A DNA stretch of 64,000 nt from Bordetella parapertussis (GTDB lineage Bacteria; Acidobacteriota; Terriglobia; Bryobacterales; Bryobacteraceae). The notes beneath the pieces were generated by a model, which saw only the letters and a program-made list of their open reading frames with translations, made no database searches and had not been told where the DNA came from. Within the stretch, counting starts at the first letter, position 1. Each line of letters opens with the position of its first letter. This document shows, one piece after another, positions 37,631 through 50,294 of this stretch. The stretch spans positions 1 through 64,000 of the forward strand of contig CALQCC020000013.1 of NCBI GenBank assembly GCA_943328975.2, in the 5' to 3' direction. Position numbers and translations under genes: made by a program.

Positions 37631-38167
37631 ATGCTTTCTGTTGTTGCTACCCGCTATGGCCGCGCACTGGCCGACGTGGTTGTCGGTGCCAATGTCGACG
37701 GCGCCGTCGTGCTTGGAGCCCTGCGCCAAGTGGAAGTTCTGATCCAAAGCTCGGCTGAATTGCGCGGCGCACTGCAATCGCCGGCCGTTTCCCCTGCCCG
37801 CAAACGCGCTGTGATGCAACGCATCATCGCTCCGATGGGCCTGCCGGATAAGGTCTGCAATTTCGTCAACGTTTTGATCGATCATCGCCGCGCGAAGGAT
37901 CTCCCGAACATCGTGGATGCCTTCGAGCAGATGCTGGATGAGCGCTTGGGCTTTGTCGGCGCCGACATCCGCAGCGCAAAGGAATTGACTCAATCTCAGC
38001 AGTCCGCCCTGGAGTCGCAACTTTCGCGGCTCTCTGGCAAAAAGACACGACCGAAATTTTCTATCGACCCTGCCCTCATCGGCGGAGTTGTCGCGCGCGT
38101 GGGTTCGACCGTTTATGACGGCAGCGTGCGTGGGCAGTTGGAACGATTACGAACGAAGTTGGCGTAA
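37631..38167 (+). CDS. atpH: ATP synthase delta subunit
   Basis: RYGRALADVV...FVNVLIDHRRAKDLPNIVDAFEQMLDE...VGSTVYDGSVRGQLERLR. Confidence 0.93.
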   Translation: MLSVVATRYGRALADVVVGANVDGAVVLGALRQVEVLIQSSAELRGALQSPAVSPARKRAVMQRIIAPMGLPDKVCNFVNVLIDHRRAKDLPNIVDAFEQMLDERLGFVGADIRSAKELTQSQQSALESQLSRLSGKKTRPKFSIDPALIGGVVARVGSTVYDGSVRGQLERLRTKLA

Positions 38168-38197
38168 GCCGCCGCTTCCAGGAACACAAAGGAACTT

Positions 38198-39721
38198 ATG
38201 GCTCAAATTCGGGCAGATGAAATTTCCCGCCTGCTGCGCGAGGAAATCGACAATTACGACCGTGTGGTCAACGTAGCAGAGACCGGATCGGTGATCTCGG
38301 TGGGCGACGGTATCGCCCGCGTCTACGGCCTGGAAAACGTCATGGCCGGAGAACTCATTGAGTTCAAGGGCGGCCTTGCCGGCATCGCGTTGAACCTGGA
38401 AGAAGACCAGGTCGGCGCCGTGATCCTGGGCGACGCCAGCAGCATTAAAGAAGGCGACGAAGTAAAGCGCACGGGCCGCATTATGTCGGTTCCGGTGGGC
38501 GAAGCGATGATCGGCCGCGTGGTCGATGCGCTGGGCAAACCGATCGACGGCAAGGGCCCGATCGAAACCAAACAGTACAACCCGGTGGAGCGCATGGCTC
38601 CCGGCGTTATCGACCGCCAAGGCGTGCGTCAACCGTTGCAGACCGGCCTAAAGGCCGTCGACGCCATGATCCCGATCGGCCGCGGTCAGCGCGAGTTGAT
38701 CATCGGTGACCGCCAGACCGGTAAAACTACCGTGGCGATCGACACCATCATCAACCAAAAGGGCGGCGACGTGACTTGTATTTACGTCGCGATCGGCCAG
38801 AAGCGTTCCACGGTTGCCCAGGTAGTAAAAACTCTCGAAGAAAACGGCGCGATGGATTACACCATCGTCGTCGCCGCCACCGCGTCCGACCCGGCCCCAA
38901 TGCAATATCTGGCGCCGTACTCCGGCACCGCCATCGGCGAATACTTCCGCGACACCAAGCGCCACGCGCTGGTAGTGTACGACGATCTTTCGAAGCACGC
39001 CGCCGCGTATCGCGAAATCTCGCTGCTGCTGCGCCGTCCTCCGGGGCGTGAAGCGTACCCTGGCGACGTATTCTACCTGCACAGCCGCTTGCTGGAACGT
39101 GCGGCGAAGTTGTCCGATGAACTCGGCGGCGGTTCGCTCACTGCCCTGCCCTTCATCGAAACCCAGGCAGGCGACGTTTCCGCGTACATTCCGACCAACG
39201 TAATTTCGATCACCGACGGCCAGATCTACCTGGAATCGGACTTGTTCAATAGCAACGTCCGTCCAGCGATCAACGTCGGTATCTCGGTCAGCCGCGTCGG
39301 CGGCGCCGCGCAAATCAAGGCGATGCGGCAGGTTGCCGGTTCGCTCCGCTTGGATCTCGCACAGTATCGCGCACTCGCTGCATTCGCGGCTTTGGGTTCG
39401 GATCTCGACAAAACCTCCGCACAGCAGTTGACCCGCGGCGCGCGCATGGTCGAAATTCTGAAGCAGGGCCAGTTCAGCCCGCTGCCGGTCGAAAAGCAGG
39501 TTCTCATCATTTACGCAGCTTCCATCGGAACGCTGGACGATCTGCCCGTGGAACAGTGCCGTCCCTTCGAAGAAGGCATGTACAAGTTCGTCGAAAACGC
39601 GCACCCGGGCATCTTGAACGGCATCCGCGAAAAACAAACCTTGGACGACGCGCTCAAGGGCCAGATCAACTCCGTGCTGAAGGAATTCAAGGATAAGTTC
39701 CTCGCGGACCGGAAGAAGTAA
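38198..39721 (+). CDS. atpA: ATP synthase alpha subunit
   Basis: [41 protein letters not shown]. Confidence 0.99.
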   Translation: MAQIRADEISRLLREEIDNYDRVVNVAETGSVISVGDGIARVYGLENVMAGELIEFKGGLAGIALNLEEDQVGAVILGDASSIKEGDEVKRTGRIMSVPVGEAMIGRVVDALGKPIDGKGPIETKQYNPVERMAPGVIDRQGVRQPLQTGLKAVDAMIPIGRGQRELIIGDRQTGKTTVAIDTIINQKGGDVTCIYVAIGQKRSTVAQVVKTLEENGAMDYTIVVAATASDPAPMQYLAPYSGTAIGEYFRDTKRHALVVYDDLSKHAAAYREISLLLRRPPGREAYPGDVFYLHSRLLERAAKLSDELGGGSLTALPFIETQAGDVSAYIPTNVISITDGQIYLESDLFNSNVRPAINVGISVSRVGGAAQIKAMRQVAGSLRLDLAQYRALAAFAALGSDLDKTSAQQLTRGARMVEILKQGQFSPLPVEKQVLIIYAASIGTLDDLPVEQCRPFEEGMYKFVENAHPGILNGIREKQTLDDALKGQINSVLKEFKDKFLADRKK

Positions 39722-39736
39722 CCCCGCGGAAACCCC

Positions 39737-42045
<2,309 letters not shown>

Positions 42046-42070
42046 TATTTGACCGCGCAAGACGGAGCCT

Positions 42071-42091
42071 CGCCGCGGCTACACCGCGGCG
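42071..42091 (+). promoter_or_regulatory. Perfect hairpin between atpD and atpC
   Basis: CGCCGCGG-CTACA-CCGCGGCG. Confidence 0.7.
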
Positions 42092-42121
42092 GGCCCTTTG
42101 CGCTTAAGGAGCAACATCCCC

Positions 42122-42373
42122 ATGGCCGACTTCCAGATCGAAATCACGACGCCCGAGAAACTCGTAGTCAGCAAGCGCGCCGACTACGCCGAGATCCCCG
42201 GCAAGGATGGCTACATGGGCATCCTCCCCGGCCACGCGGCGTTGTTAAGCGAACTGGGCTCGGGCGAATTGAAGGTCACCATCGCTGGCAAGATCGAAAG
42301 CTTCATGGTCACCGGCGGATATCTGGAAGTCCGCGACAATCACGTGCGCGTGCTGGCGGATAGCGTTAGTTAG
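42122..42373 (+). CDS. atpC: ATP synthase epsilon subunit
   Basis: MADFQIEITTPEKLVVSKRADYAEIPGKDGYMGILPGHAALLSELGSGELKV. Confidence 0.96.
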   Translation: MADFQIEITTPEKLVVSKRADYAEIPGKDGYMGILPGHAALLSELGSGELKVTIAGKIESFMVTGGYLEVRDNHVRVLADSVS

Positions 42374-42439
42374 TCTTCTCTTCTCTGAAGTTCCTTCGGG
42401 CCTCCGACGTGATAAGATTCGCGTCAGGAGGCCCGATCC

Positions 42440-43183
42440 ATGTTGGCTCGCACTGTAACTCTGTTCCTGTCTATGCTCGGGGCGAGTCTTGCTGCCGACA
42501 CGATAATTAGCGATGAGGTGCGTTTCGGCATAAAGCTGAAAACGGCAAAGCTGTCGCCAGCAACACCTTTCACCCTCGTAGAACTGGAACGCCTTTCTCG
42601 GCTTGAGCTTTCTCGTGCCAAGTCACAACGGGTTGCTCACAGCCGTTTCTACGGAAGCAACGGAGGCGAGCAATGCCCCAAGCTTGACCACATTACCGAG
42701 AGGGACTGGAGAGATCTTTATGAGCGAACAAGTCGACTGCCGAACGAAATCGCAGAACTAATTTCGATTGATGGAAATGCAGTCTTGCGATTTCGGAACG
42801 CATCCGGCCAAGTAGAAAAACGAATACTCTCCGGCAGGGATCCACTCGTTCAAACAATACGAGGTAAGACTTTCGAGGTCATCTATCTGGCCGAATGGCT
42901 GGGCCGGTACGATGGCACCGTCCGGCTGTATATCCGCACCGCCGCACCTGTCAGCGTGGAAGATGGAACGGAGTTGCTCGCGCGCATGCAAAATGTCTTT
43001 CCTAAGCCTCTAAGCGTCCAACTCTACATTAGGAACGATGAATGGTTCATGCAGGAATCGTACTATCCCTACTCAAACCCGTTCATCACCAATGGTCCTC
43101 CGCCAAGCGGACAGGATTACGGCAGGACTCTATACTGTGAAGGGATTTGCTGGCCGAATGAACCATCATCGCAACGTCAATAG
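42440..43183 (+). CDS. Orphan secreted protein
   Basis: Signal peptide MLARTVTLFLSMLGASLAA, RBS AGGAGG; no family recognised. Confidence 0.65.
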   Translation: MLARTVTLFLSMLGASLAADTIISDEVRFGIKLKTAKLSPATPFTLVELERLSRLELSRAKSQRVAHSRFYGSNGGEQCPKLDHITERDWRDLYERTSRLPNEIAELISIDGNAVLRFRNASGQVEKRILSGRDPLVQTIRGKTFEVIYLAEWLGRYDGTVRLYIRTAAPVSVEDGTELLARMQNVFPKPLSVQLYIRNDEWFMQESYYPYSNPFITNGPPPSGQDYGRTLYCEGICWPNEPSSQRQ

Positions 43184-43202
43184 GCAGGCCGAACTTATCG
43201 CG

Positions 43203-43275
43203 GACACCAGGGGGTCTAGAAGGTCCGCGACAATGTGGTCCGCGTGCGGGCGGATAGCGTTAATTAGTTCCCTTC
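43203..43275 (+). pseudogene. Degenerate copy of the atpC 3' end
   Basis: GTCCGCGACAATGTGGTCCGCGTGCGGGCGGATAGCGTTAATTAG matches atpC GTCCGCGACAATCACGTGCGCGTGCTGGCGGATAGCGTTAGTTAG. Confidence 0.75.
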
Positions 43276-43351
43276 CCTTTTGAAAGTCCGGGTTTCGGTG
43301 CTGGGGCGCCTGAAGGACCGAAGCGTTTCTGGGGTATGCGATGCTGGACCC

Positions 43352-44257
43352 ATGCGAATCCTCACCTTGCTGACCCTTGCCAGCGTGATCGCCCTTGCCC
43401 AACGCCCTGGGCCGAAGTTGACTGCCAATCCGACCAAGGTCTCCGAGCATGTGCAGGCGATCTGGGGCTTCCCTGTCATCGTGTTTGTCACCGGTGAAAC
43501 CGGGGTTCTGGCGATCGACACTGGCCTCGGTCCGAGCAACGGGAAGATCGTGGCAGACGCGGCGCGGAAGCTTGCTCCGGGCAAGAAGCTGTTCCTCACG
43601 ACGACGCATTTCCACCCGGAGCACGCGGCGGGTGAGGGCGGGTTTCCGCCGGAGACGGTGATCCTGCGCGCAGCGGCGCAACATAAGGAACTGGAGCAGA
43701 GGCACGCCGAGTTGTTAACGCAATTCCGGCGCAACACCGAGTTCGCTCCGTTTCTGGAAGGCGCCGACAAGCTGCGGACGCCCGACATCACCTTCGACGA
43801 ATCGATGCGGCTCGACCTGGGCGGCGTTTCTGTCCGGTTGCTGTGGTACGGCGCAGGGCACACAGAGGGCGACGAAATGATCTTCGTGGAACAGGACCGG
43901 GTGTTGATCAGCGGCGACGTCGTGCAGAACAAGGTTGTTCCGGCTGTTGCGACCGGGAATCTGGAGAGTTGGATCCGCGTGCTCGACAAGCTGGAGCTCT
44001 TGAAGCCCCTGATCGTGGTGCCGACGCACTCGCGGGTCGGCGATGGATCGCTGATTGCGAAGGAGAAGTCGTTCATCGAGGACATCCGGACGCGGACGCT
44101 CGCGCTGAAGCGGCAAGGCGTGGCGGCGGCGGACGCGAGTACCCGCATGACCGACTACTTCCGCACTGCGTATCCGGAGTGGGTCGCGAACACGGACTGG
44201 ACCAACGTCGCGTCGATGAACGGGCTGGTGCAACGGATCTACACCGAGGACAAGTAG
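43352..44257 (+). CDS. Exported MBL-fold metallohydrolase
   Basis: TTTHFHPEHAAGEGGF, GAGHTEGDEMIFVEQDRVLISGDVV. Confidence 0.9.
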   Translation: MRILTLLTLASVIALAQRPGPKLTANPTKVSEHVQAIWGFPVIVFVTGETGVLAIDTGLGPSNGKIVADAARKLAPGKKLFLTTTHFHPEHAAGEGGFPPETVILRAAAQHKELEQRHAELLTQFRRNTEFAPFLEGADKLRTPDITFDESMRLDLGGVSVRLLWYGAGHTEGDEMIFVEQDRVLISGDVVQNKVVPAVATGNLESWIRVLDKLELLKPLIVVPTHSRVGDGSLIAKEKSFIEDIRTRTLALKRQGVAAADASTRMTDYFRTAYPEWVANTDWTNVASMNGLVQRIYTEDK

Positions 44258-44302
44258 CCTTGGGGATTCTATCGACCGGGCAGTGCCAGTATACTGTTCT
44301 TT

Positions 44303-45760
44303 ATGCAAACGAGTGTGTCCCCGCGCATCGGCAACTGCCTCACGTTGATCCTACTGGCTGTTTCGGCCCAGGCGCAAAACCCTGTCCCCACCCCGAAGGT
44401 CACAGGACCCATCCCCGTCACCGCGACCTCGCATATCTTCGGCGGGATCAAGGACACGCTGGCACCCATTGACCTGGCGAAAGCTGGCTACGTCGAAGAG
44501 GAGTACATCATCTCCGGCATGGCGAACGTCTACGACTGGAACGCCGACGGCTCGCTGGCAGTCAAAGGCGCGAACAATCCGTACGCCACGCGCATCCTGG
44601 TGCGACGACCGGCACAAGCCGCCCGCTTCAGCGGTACCGTGGTTGTTGAAATCCCGAACATCGCGCGCCGTTTCGACTGGCCCATGATCTGGGGCTTCTC
44701 GCACGACTACTGGATGGAACACGGCGACGCCTGGGTACAAATCGGCATGCCGGCTTCGGTCGCGTCGATGAAGAAGTTCGATCCGGCGCGTTACGGCTCC
44801 CTCACGTTCGACAATACGACCAAAGTCTGCCCTGGTGAGACCGAAGACGGGCTCCGCTATGACATGTTCAGCCAAGTGGCTGCGGCCATCAAGAGCAAAG
44901 CAGCTGGGATGCCCTTCGCGAACCTGAACGTTCAGCGGGCATTTCTGACAACGCAGGACACCGGCATGGTGACCTACATCAACGCGTTCCACCAGCAAGC
45001 TCGCCTGGAGGGCGGCAAGCCCACCTACGACGGGTACCTCATCAAAGTTCTGAACGCTCCCGGAGCGATCAATTCCTGCGCACGCCCCGTGGCGGCCACC
45101 GATCCTCGCCGCATGCTGAAGGCTGTCGATGTGCCGACCATCACTGTGATCGCGCAAGGCGAAGTCGAGGGCATGGCGTGGTCGCGCCAGCCGGATAGCG
45201 ACGCTGCGGTCGGCAAACATCGGCGCTTCGAGCTCGCCATGGCATCTCACATCGACAAATGGGCGTACACCGGCCTCGCTTCCTTCGCCGACCAAAATAA
45301 ACTCGGCGCCGCACAGGGCACGCCAGACTGGCCGTTCAACGCTCGCTGCGAACCGGAAATCGTGCTCCAAGACGAGCCGTTGCTGAGCTATGGTTTCAAC
45401 ATGGCCTTCGCGCATTTGGACAAGTGGGTACGCGACGGCGTGGCTCCACCCAGAGTCGACCGTATGCAACTCGACGCCGCGGGCAAGCTAGTCGTAAATG
45501 AATACGGCATCGGCAACGGCGGCATCCGCAGCCCGTACTCCGATCTTCCTATCGCCAAGTACACCAATGCATCCGGTGGACCCGGCAACTGCCGCGAGTT
45601 TGGCAGCACGACTCCCCTGCCCTGGTCGCAACTTGAAAAGCTGTACGGCACCCACGCGAGCTATGTGCAGAAAGTGAACGCCTCCATCGATCGCATGGTG
45701 AAGGAACGCTGGATCAACGAAGCCGATGCCAAGCGCATGCGCGCCGAACTGACCAAGTAA
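44303..45760 (+). CDS. Exported alpha/beta hydrolase domain-containing protein
   Basis: 485 aa; signal peptide; RFSGTVVVEIPNIARRFDWPMIWGFSHDYWMEHGDAWVQIGMPASV. Confidence 0.8.
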   Translation: MQTSVSPRIGNCLTLILLAVSAQAQNPVPTPKVTGPIPVTATSHIFGGIKDTLAPIDLAKAGYVEEEYIISGMANVYDWNADGSLAVKGANNPYATRILVRRPAQAARFSGTVVVEIPNIARRFDWPMIWGFSHDYWMEHGDAWVQIGMPASVASMKKFDPARYGSLTFDNTTKVCPGETEDGLRYDMFSQVAAAIKSKAAGMPFANLNVQRAFLTTQDTGMVTYINAFHQQARLEGGKPTYDGYLIKVLNAPGAINSCARPVAATDPRRMLKAVDVPTITVIAQGEVEGMAWSRQPDSDAAVGKHRRFELAMASHIDKWAYTGLASFADQNKLGAAQGTPDWPFNARCEPEIVLQDEPLLSYGFNMAFAHLDKWVRDGVAPPRVDRMQLDAAGKLVVNEYGIGNGGIRSPYSDLPIAKYTNASGGPGNCREFGSTTPLPWSQLEKLYGTHASYVQKVNASIDRMVKERWINEADAKRMRAELTK

Positions 45761-45797
45761 CGCAAACCCGCATGGACTCGCTATAATTAACGATTCC

Positions 45798-46457
45798 ATG
45801 CCAATCGACTGGTTCCCGTTGTGGCTTAGCCTGCGTGTAGCGTTTCTCTCCACGGGGATCGCGTTGGCGTGCGGTTTGTGGCTCGCCTACGTCCTGGCGA
45901 ACCGTGAATTCCGCGGCAAAGAAATCCTAGACGCGGCCATCACCTTGCCGTTGGTACTGCCGCCCACCGTGCTCGGCTATTACTTGTTAGTCCTGATCGG
46001 GCGCAGCAGTTGGTTCGGTCGCATGTGGGAGACCACCTTCGGTTCCCCGCTCGTGTTCACCTGGAAAGCAGCAGTCGTCGCCGCCTTGCTCCATTCCCTG
46101 CCCTTGCTAGTGAAATCCGCGCGCGCGGCCTTGGAAAGCGTCGACCACAGCTACGAACGCGCGGCCCGCAACCTGGGAGCATCCGAGTGGCGCCTATTCT
46201 GGCGCGTGACTCTGCCGCTGGCGCAACGCTCCATCCTGGCTGCTACGGCCCTCGCCTTCGCCCGATCGCTGGGTGACTTCGGCGTAACGCTGATGGTCGC
46301 AGGCAGCATCCCCGGCAGCACGCAAACAATCTCCGTGGCGATCTTCAATGCAGTCGAAGGCGGCAATATGGCTCTGGCCGGTACTCTAGCATTAGCGATT
46401 TCCGCAGTCGCACTCCTCATCCTCACTCTGGCCAAACGATTGGAGCCCCGCGCATGA
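45798..46457 (+). CDS. modB: Molybdate ABC transporter permease
   Basis: LPLVLPPTVLGYYLLVLIGR; ARSLGDFGVTLMVAGSIPGSTQTISVAIF. Confidence 0.95.
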   Translation: MPIDWFPLWLSLRVAFLSTGIALACGLWLAYVLANREFRGKEILDAAITLPLVLPPTVLGYYLLVLIGRSSWFGRMWETTFGSPLVFTWKAAVVAALLHSLPLLVKSARAALESVDHSYERAARNLGASEWRLFWRVTLPLAQRSILAATALAFARSLGDFGVTLMVAGSIPGSTQTISVAIFNAVEGGNMALAGTLALAISAVALLILTLAKRLEPRA

Positions 46458-47572
46458 TCCGCGCTCGCCTCCGCAAGACATTCAAAGCTCGTCCCGATTC
46501 GACGGAGTTCGCGCTGGATGTCGAATTTGAAGCAGCCTCCGGCGTGACCGTCCTCTTCGGACCCAGTGGATCCGGCAAGACTCTGACGCTCGACTTGATT
46601 GCCGGCTTCGTGCAGGCTGACGAAGGCCGCATCCTGCTCGACGACCAAATCCTCTACGACGGAACCAGCGGCGTCCATCTCATCCCGCAACAGCGCAACT
46701 GCGGCTACGTCTTCCAAAACTACGCTCTGTTCCCGCACATGACGCTGCGCGAAAATCTCGCCTTCGGAGCCGAACGGCGGCCGCGCTTGGAACGGCATCG
46801 CTTAGTGAACGAAATGCTGGAGAAGTTCCGCCTCACCGATGCAGCCGGACGGCGCCCGCATCAAGTCTCCGGCGGACAACGTCAACGCTGCTCCATTGCA
46901 CGCGCGTTGATCGGTGGACCGAAGCTACTCCTTTTGGATGAACCAGCCCAGGGCCTCGACGCACTCCTGCGCGCCGAGCTTTACGAAACACTGCGTCAGG
47001 TCCGCAAAGAATTTGAAACACCGGTCTTGCTAGTCACGCACGATCTCGACGAATGTTTCGAACTCGGCGACGAGATGCTGATCCTCCGCGACGGCAAGAT
47101 CGTGCAGCGAGGCTCACCCAGCAGCGTTCTGAATCAGCCGGTGAATCTTGAAGTCGCACGCCAGTTGGGTCGTTTCAATCTGCTGCCTGCGGAATTGAAA
47201 TCGCTGGACCCAGGGCGCAACATCAGCAAAATTCAGATCGGTCAGTCCGAACTCGAGGGTCCCTACTTCCCGGGTCATTTCAAAGGCGATCGCGTAACCC
47301 TGTGCGTCCGGCCGGAGCAGTTGACCGCCGCCCCGCGCGAAGCCAAACTCGGGATTAACCAAATCCACGCGCATCTCGAACGCGTCATGGAAACGCCGCA
47401 ATGGATGCGCCTGGAATTCGCCGGCGACATTCTGGTCAACATGCCCCACGCAGCCTACGAACAGGCGCGCGAAACCAAAGAATGGATGATTGAGTTCCCG
47501 CACAAGGAACTACGAGTGGTCTCACAATCCGCCGCGACTCATCACCTTGAGGCTGGCTCCGAGCAGGGTTAA
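46454..47572 (+). CDS. modC: Molybdate ABC transporter ATP-binding protein
   Basis: FGPSGSGKTLTLDLIAGF; VSGGQRQRCSIARALI; TOBE-like C-terminus. Confidence 0.93.
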   Translation: MIRARLRKTFKARPDSTEFALDVEFEAASGVTVLFGPSGSGKTLTLDLIAGFVQADEGRILLDDQILYDGTSGVHLIPQQRNCGYVFQNYALFPHMTLRENLAFGAERRPRLERHRLVNEMLEKFRLTDAAGRRPHQVSGGQRQRCSIARALIGGPKLLLLDEPAQGLDALLRAELYETLRQVRKEFETPVLLVTHDLDECFELGDEMLILRDGKIVQRGSPSSVLNQPVNLEVARQLGRFNLLPAELKSLDPGRNISKIQIGQSELEGPYFPGHFKGDRVTLCVRPEQLTAAPREAKLGINQIHAHLERVMETPQWMRLEFAGDILVNMPHAAYEQARETKEWMIEFPHKELRVVSQSAATHHLEAGSEQG

Positions 47573-49920
47573 CCACCGCAGGCAGCGAGCAATCGGATCT
47601 TGAGATCTTCTTCCAGTGCATCGTCCAACTTCGTGCCTTGGTGCGTAAGATAAAACACGTCCGTCGCCTTGTGCGCTACCGTACCGATCATCACCACCTC
47701 GATGTTGCAGCCGGCGCTGGAAATCGCATCGCCCAAATCATGCAGTAATCCCGGACGATCCTCCGCGATAATCTCCACCAGCGTCGCGGCGTCCGTAACA
47801 TCCGAACGGAAGAACACGCGCGGCGGGATCTTGGCACGCGACGGAAGCAACGGCTTAGCCCTGCCCCGCAACAATGCCCGGACGTCCTGCTTGCCTTCCA
47901 CCACGTTCCGCACCACGCCGCGCAGGCGGTCCACTTCCGAAGGATTCAGTTCCAACGTGCGATGAGGATCGGTGAAGGTGAACGTATCTAAAACCACTCC
48001 AGCGGAATTGGAGAACGCTTCCGCCTTGACGATATCGAGACCAAAGCTGGAGATCGCGCCAGCCACCGCCGTAAACAATGCAGGCCGATCTTTCGTGAGC
48101 AACGTCAAGCGGTGCACGCCGCGCAGGTGTTCCACTTCCAAGGCAACCGGACGGGACTCCAACTGCCGCGCAAGCGTAAAATGTCCGTCGATCTCTTCGG
48201 CGGAGTGCGTTCGCAGGTAGCGAATCGGCAGACCTTCCAAGAACGCCGCGCGTTCCGGAGAAACGCCAACTGCGCTGTGAATCTTTTCTGTCGCTAACTC
48301 CCGAGTGAACTCAGCGTGCGTCACCGCGTAGGTCTGCCACAACTGCTCCACGCGCCATGGACTCAGTGCCTGTGGATTCACCGCGCTTATGTCGGCGTAG
48401 GTGAGGATGGCCAGCATCTTCAGCCGCTCCACAGTGCTAACTTTGTCCGCCAAAGCTCGAGCGGTAACAGGATCTGAAAGGTCGCGAGAACTCATCACGC
48501 TCGATAGCGCCAAGTGATCCAGCACCAGGAACTGCACCGTTTCAATATCCGCCTGCGGAGCGCCCAGCCGACCCATCGAGGCTGCCGCGATCTCAAACCC
48601 GACCTGCGAATGATCCCGGCCCGTGCCCTTGCCGATATCGTGCAGCAACAGCGCGAAGCGGACCAACGCCGGTTCTTCAATACTGTTGAACAGCGCCGCG
48701 AAGCGTCCGTCCTGGATGGATTCCAGGTTTTCGACAGCCACCAACGTGTGTTCATCCACCGTATAGCGATGGTAAAAGTCGCGCGGTACCAGGCATTCAA
48801 TATTGCGCCACTCAGGCAGCGCCGCCGTCAGCGTGTCCGATTCCTGCATCGCCCGGAGTCCAGCCGCGGGCTTGGGCAGACTCAACAGTCGCTTCCAGTC
48901 ATCCCAAGTTGCGGCAGGAACAAACCCCTGCAATCGATCAATCGTATCCGAAGCCAGCTTGATGCCATGCCGACCGCAAAACTCGAAGAGCTGTAACCCG
49001 TTGGGGGGCTTGTGACCGCGCAGCAACACTCGATCGCGAGAGACCGTAAAATCGGTAGTCGAAAGACGCGAGCGCCATTCGTGGAACCGCCGCAGCAACT
49101 CACCGGAACGCTCCGCCGAAGCTTCCATGGCGTGCCGCACCGCGCGATCCACCACACGAGTGTGGCGAAAATAATCGCGCATCAACAATGCCGGATGCTC
49201 ACTCAGCAAGTCCTGCATCTCAAAAGTCAGTGCGTTCTGATCTCGCCCACTGGCCTCATGCAGCCGCCAACGAATCCCCGCCAAGAACGAAAGAGCCGGG
49301 TTCAAGTCCGGCAAATTGCCGTGCGGATCCAGCATGTGCAGCCAGCGAGCCGTCTGCAAGTCGCGCAGGCCACCTGGCGTTTCCTTGATGTTGGGTTCCA
49401 GCTGGTAAATCGTGTTCTGGTACTTCGTCCGCCGATCCTCGGCTAGCTTCACCAACTGCTTGGCCACCGCAGGACCGCGCCGCGAACGGAACTGCGCGAA
49501 CTTCTGCGTGAGCTGTTGGTACACCGCTTCGTCACCGGCGAGGAACCGATGATCCAGAAGACTGATCGTAAACTCAGCATTATCGATGTGCTCTACCGCG
49601 CAATCGGCCAAGGGATGGACGGAGTGGCTGGGGCGCAACGAGGAATCCCACAGCGTTTGAAAGAATACCGAAAGGACCTCGCGAGGTGGGATGCTCTTAT
49701 CGGTGTCGACTAAAAGCAATAGGTCGACGTCGGAATGCGGAAACAGTTCCCGCCGTCCGTAACCACCTACTGCCACTAACGCTAGCCCGGAAGAGTGCCT
49801 CGGCGTAACGAATTCCGCGAAGGCCGCCAATACCCGATGGTCAACTTCCGCGGTGCGTGCAGCAATTGCTTGCTGCACGGCCACCGCGTCCAGTGGCGGA
49901 TGTACCGCCAGTTCGCTCAC
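47569..49920 (-). CDS. glnD: [Protein-PII] uridylyltransferase / uridylyl-removing enzyme
   Basis: VAVGGYGRRELFPHSDVDLLLL; HD region LLHDIGKGTGRDHSQVG; C-terminal ACT domains. Confidence 0.95.
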   Translation of the reverse strand: MSELAVHPPLDAVAVQQAIAARTAEVDHRVLAAFAEFVTPRHSSGLALVAVGGYGRRELFPHSDVDLLLLVDTDKSIPPREVLSVFFQTLWDSSLRPSHSVHPLADCAVEHIDNAEFTISLLDHRFLAGDEAVYQQLTQKFAQFRSRRGPAVAKQLVKLAEDRRTKYQNTIYQLEPNIKETPGGLRDLQTARWLHMLDPHGNLPDLNPALSFLAGIRWRLHEASGRDQNALTFEMQDLLSEHPALLMRDYFRHTRVVDRAVRHAMEASAERSGELLRRFHEWRSRLSTTDFTVSRDRVLLRGHKPPNGLQLFEFCGRHGIKLASDTIDRLQGFVPAATWDDWKRLLSLPKPAAGLRAMQESDTLTAALPEWRNIECLVPRDFYHRYTVDEHTLVAVENLESIQDGRFAALFNSIEEPALVRFALLLHDIGKGTGRDHSQVGFEIAAASMGRLGAPQADIETVQFLVLDHLALSSVMSSRDLSDPVTARALADKVSTVERLKMLAILTYADISAVNPQALSPWRVEQLWQTYAVTHAEFTRELATEKIHSAVGVSPERAAFLEGLPIRYLRTHSAEEIDGHFTLARQLESRPVALEVEHLRGVHRLTLLTKDRPALFTAVAGAISSFGLDIVKAEAFSNSAGVVLDTFTFTDPHRTLELNPSEVDRLRGVVRNVVEGKQDVRALLRGRAKPLLPSRAKIPPRVFFRSDVTDAATLVEIIAEDRPGLLHDLGDAISSAGCNIEVVMIGTVAHKATDVFYLTHQGTKLDDALEEDLKIRLLAACGG

Positions 49921-50255
49921 AATGCGGCGTCTCCACGATCATCGTTACGAATGCGGATGGCGTCTGCCACCTCGAAAACGAAGATCTTGCCGTCGCCGAT
50001 CTTACCCGTCCGCGCGGCTGCCGTGAGTGTTTTCACGACCTCCTCCAGGCGGGAGTCAGCGACCACCATCTCCAACTTGACCTTGGGCAGCAAGTCGACT
50101 TTGTATTCCATACCGCGATACGTTTCGGTATGACCCTTCTGTCGCCCATGGCCTCGGACTTCGGTGATGGTCATGCCATCCACTCCGATTCCTTTCAGCG
50201 CTTCCTTGGCGTCGTCGAGCTTGTGCGGCTGAATGATTGCTTCGATTCTTTTCAT
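49917..50255 (-). CDS. glnB: Nitrogen regulatory protein P-II
   Basis: MKRIEAIIQPHKLDDAKEALKGIGVDGMTITEVRGHGRQKGHTETYRGMEY. Confidence 0.97.
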   Translation of the reverse strand: MKRIEAIIQPHKLDDAKEALKGIGVDGMTITEVRGHGRQKGHTETYRGMEYKVDLLPKVKLEMVVADSRLEEVVKTLTAAARTGKIGDGKIFVFEVADAIRIRNDDRGDAAL

Positions 50256-50294
50256 AGTTGTATTGTCTCCCAGGAAAATGTCGTCCGTAGCGGA

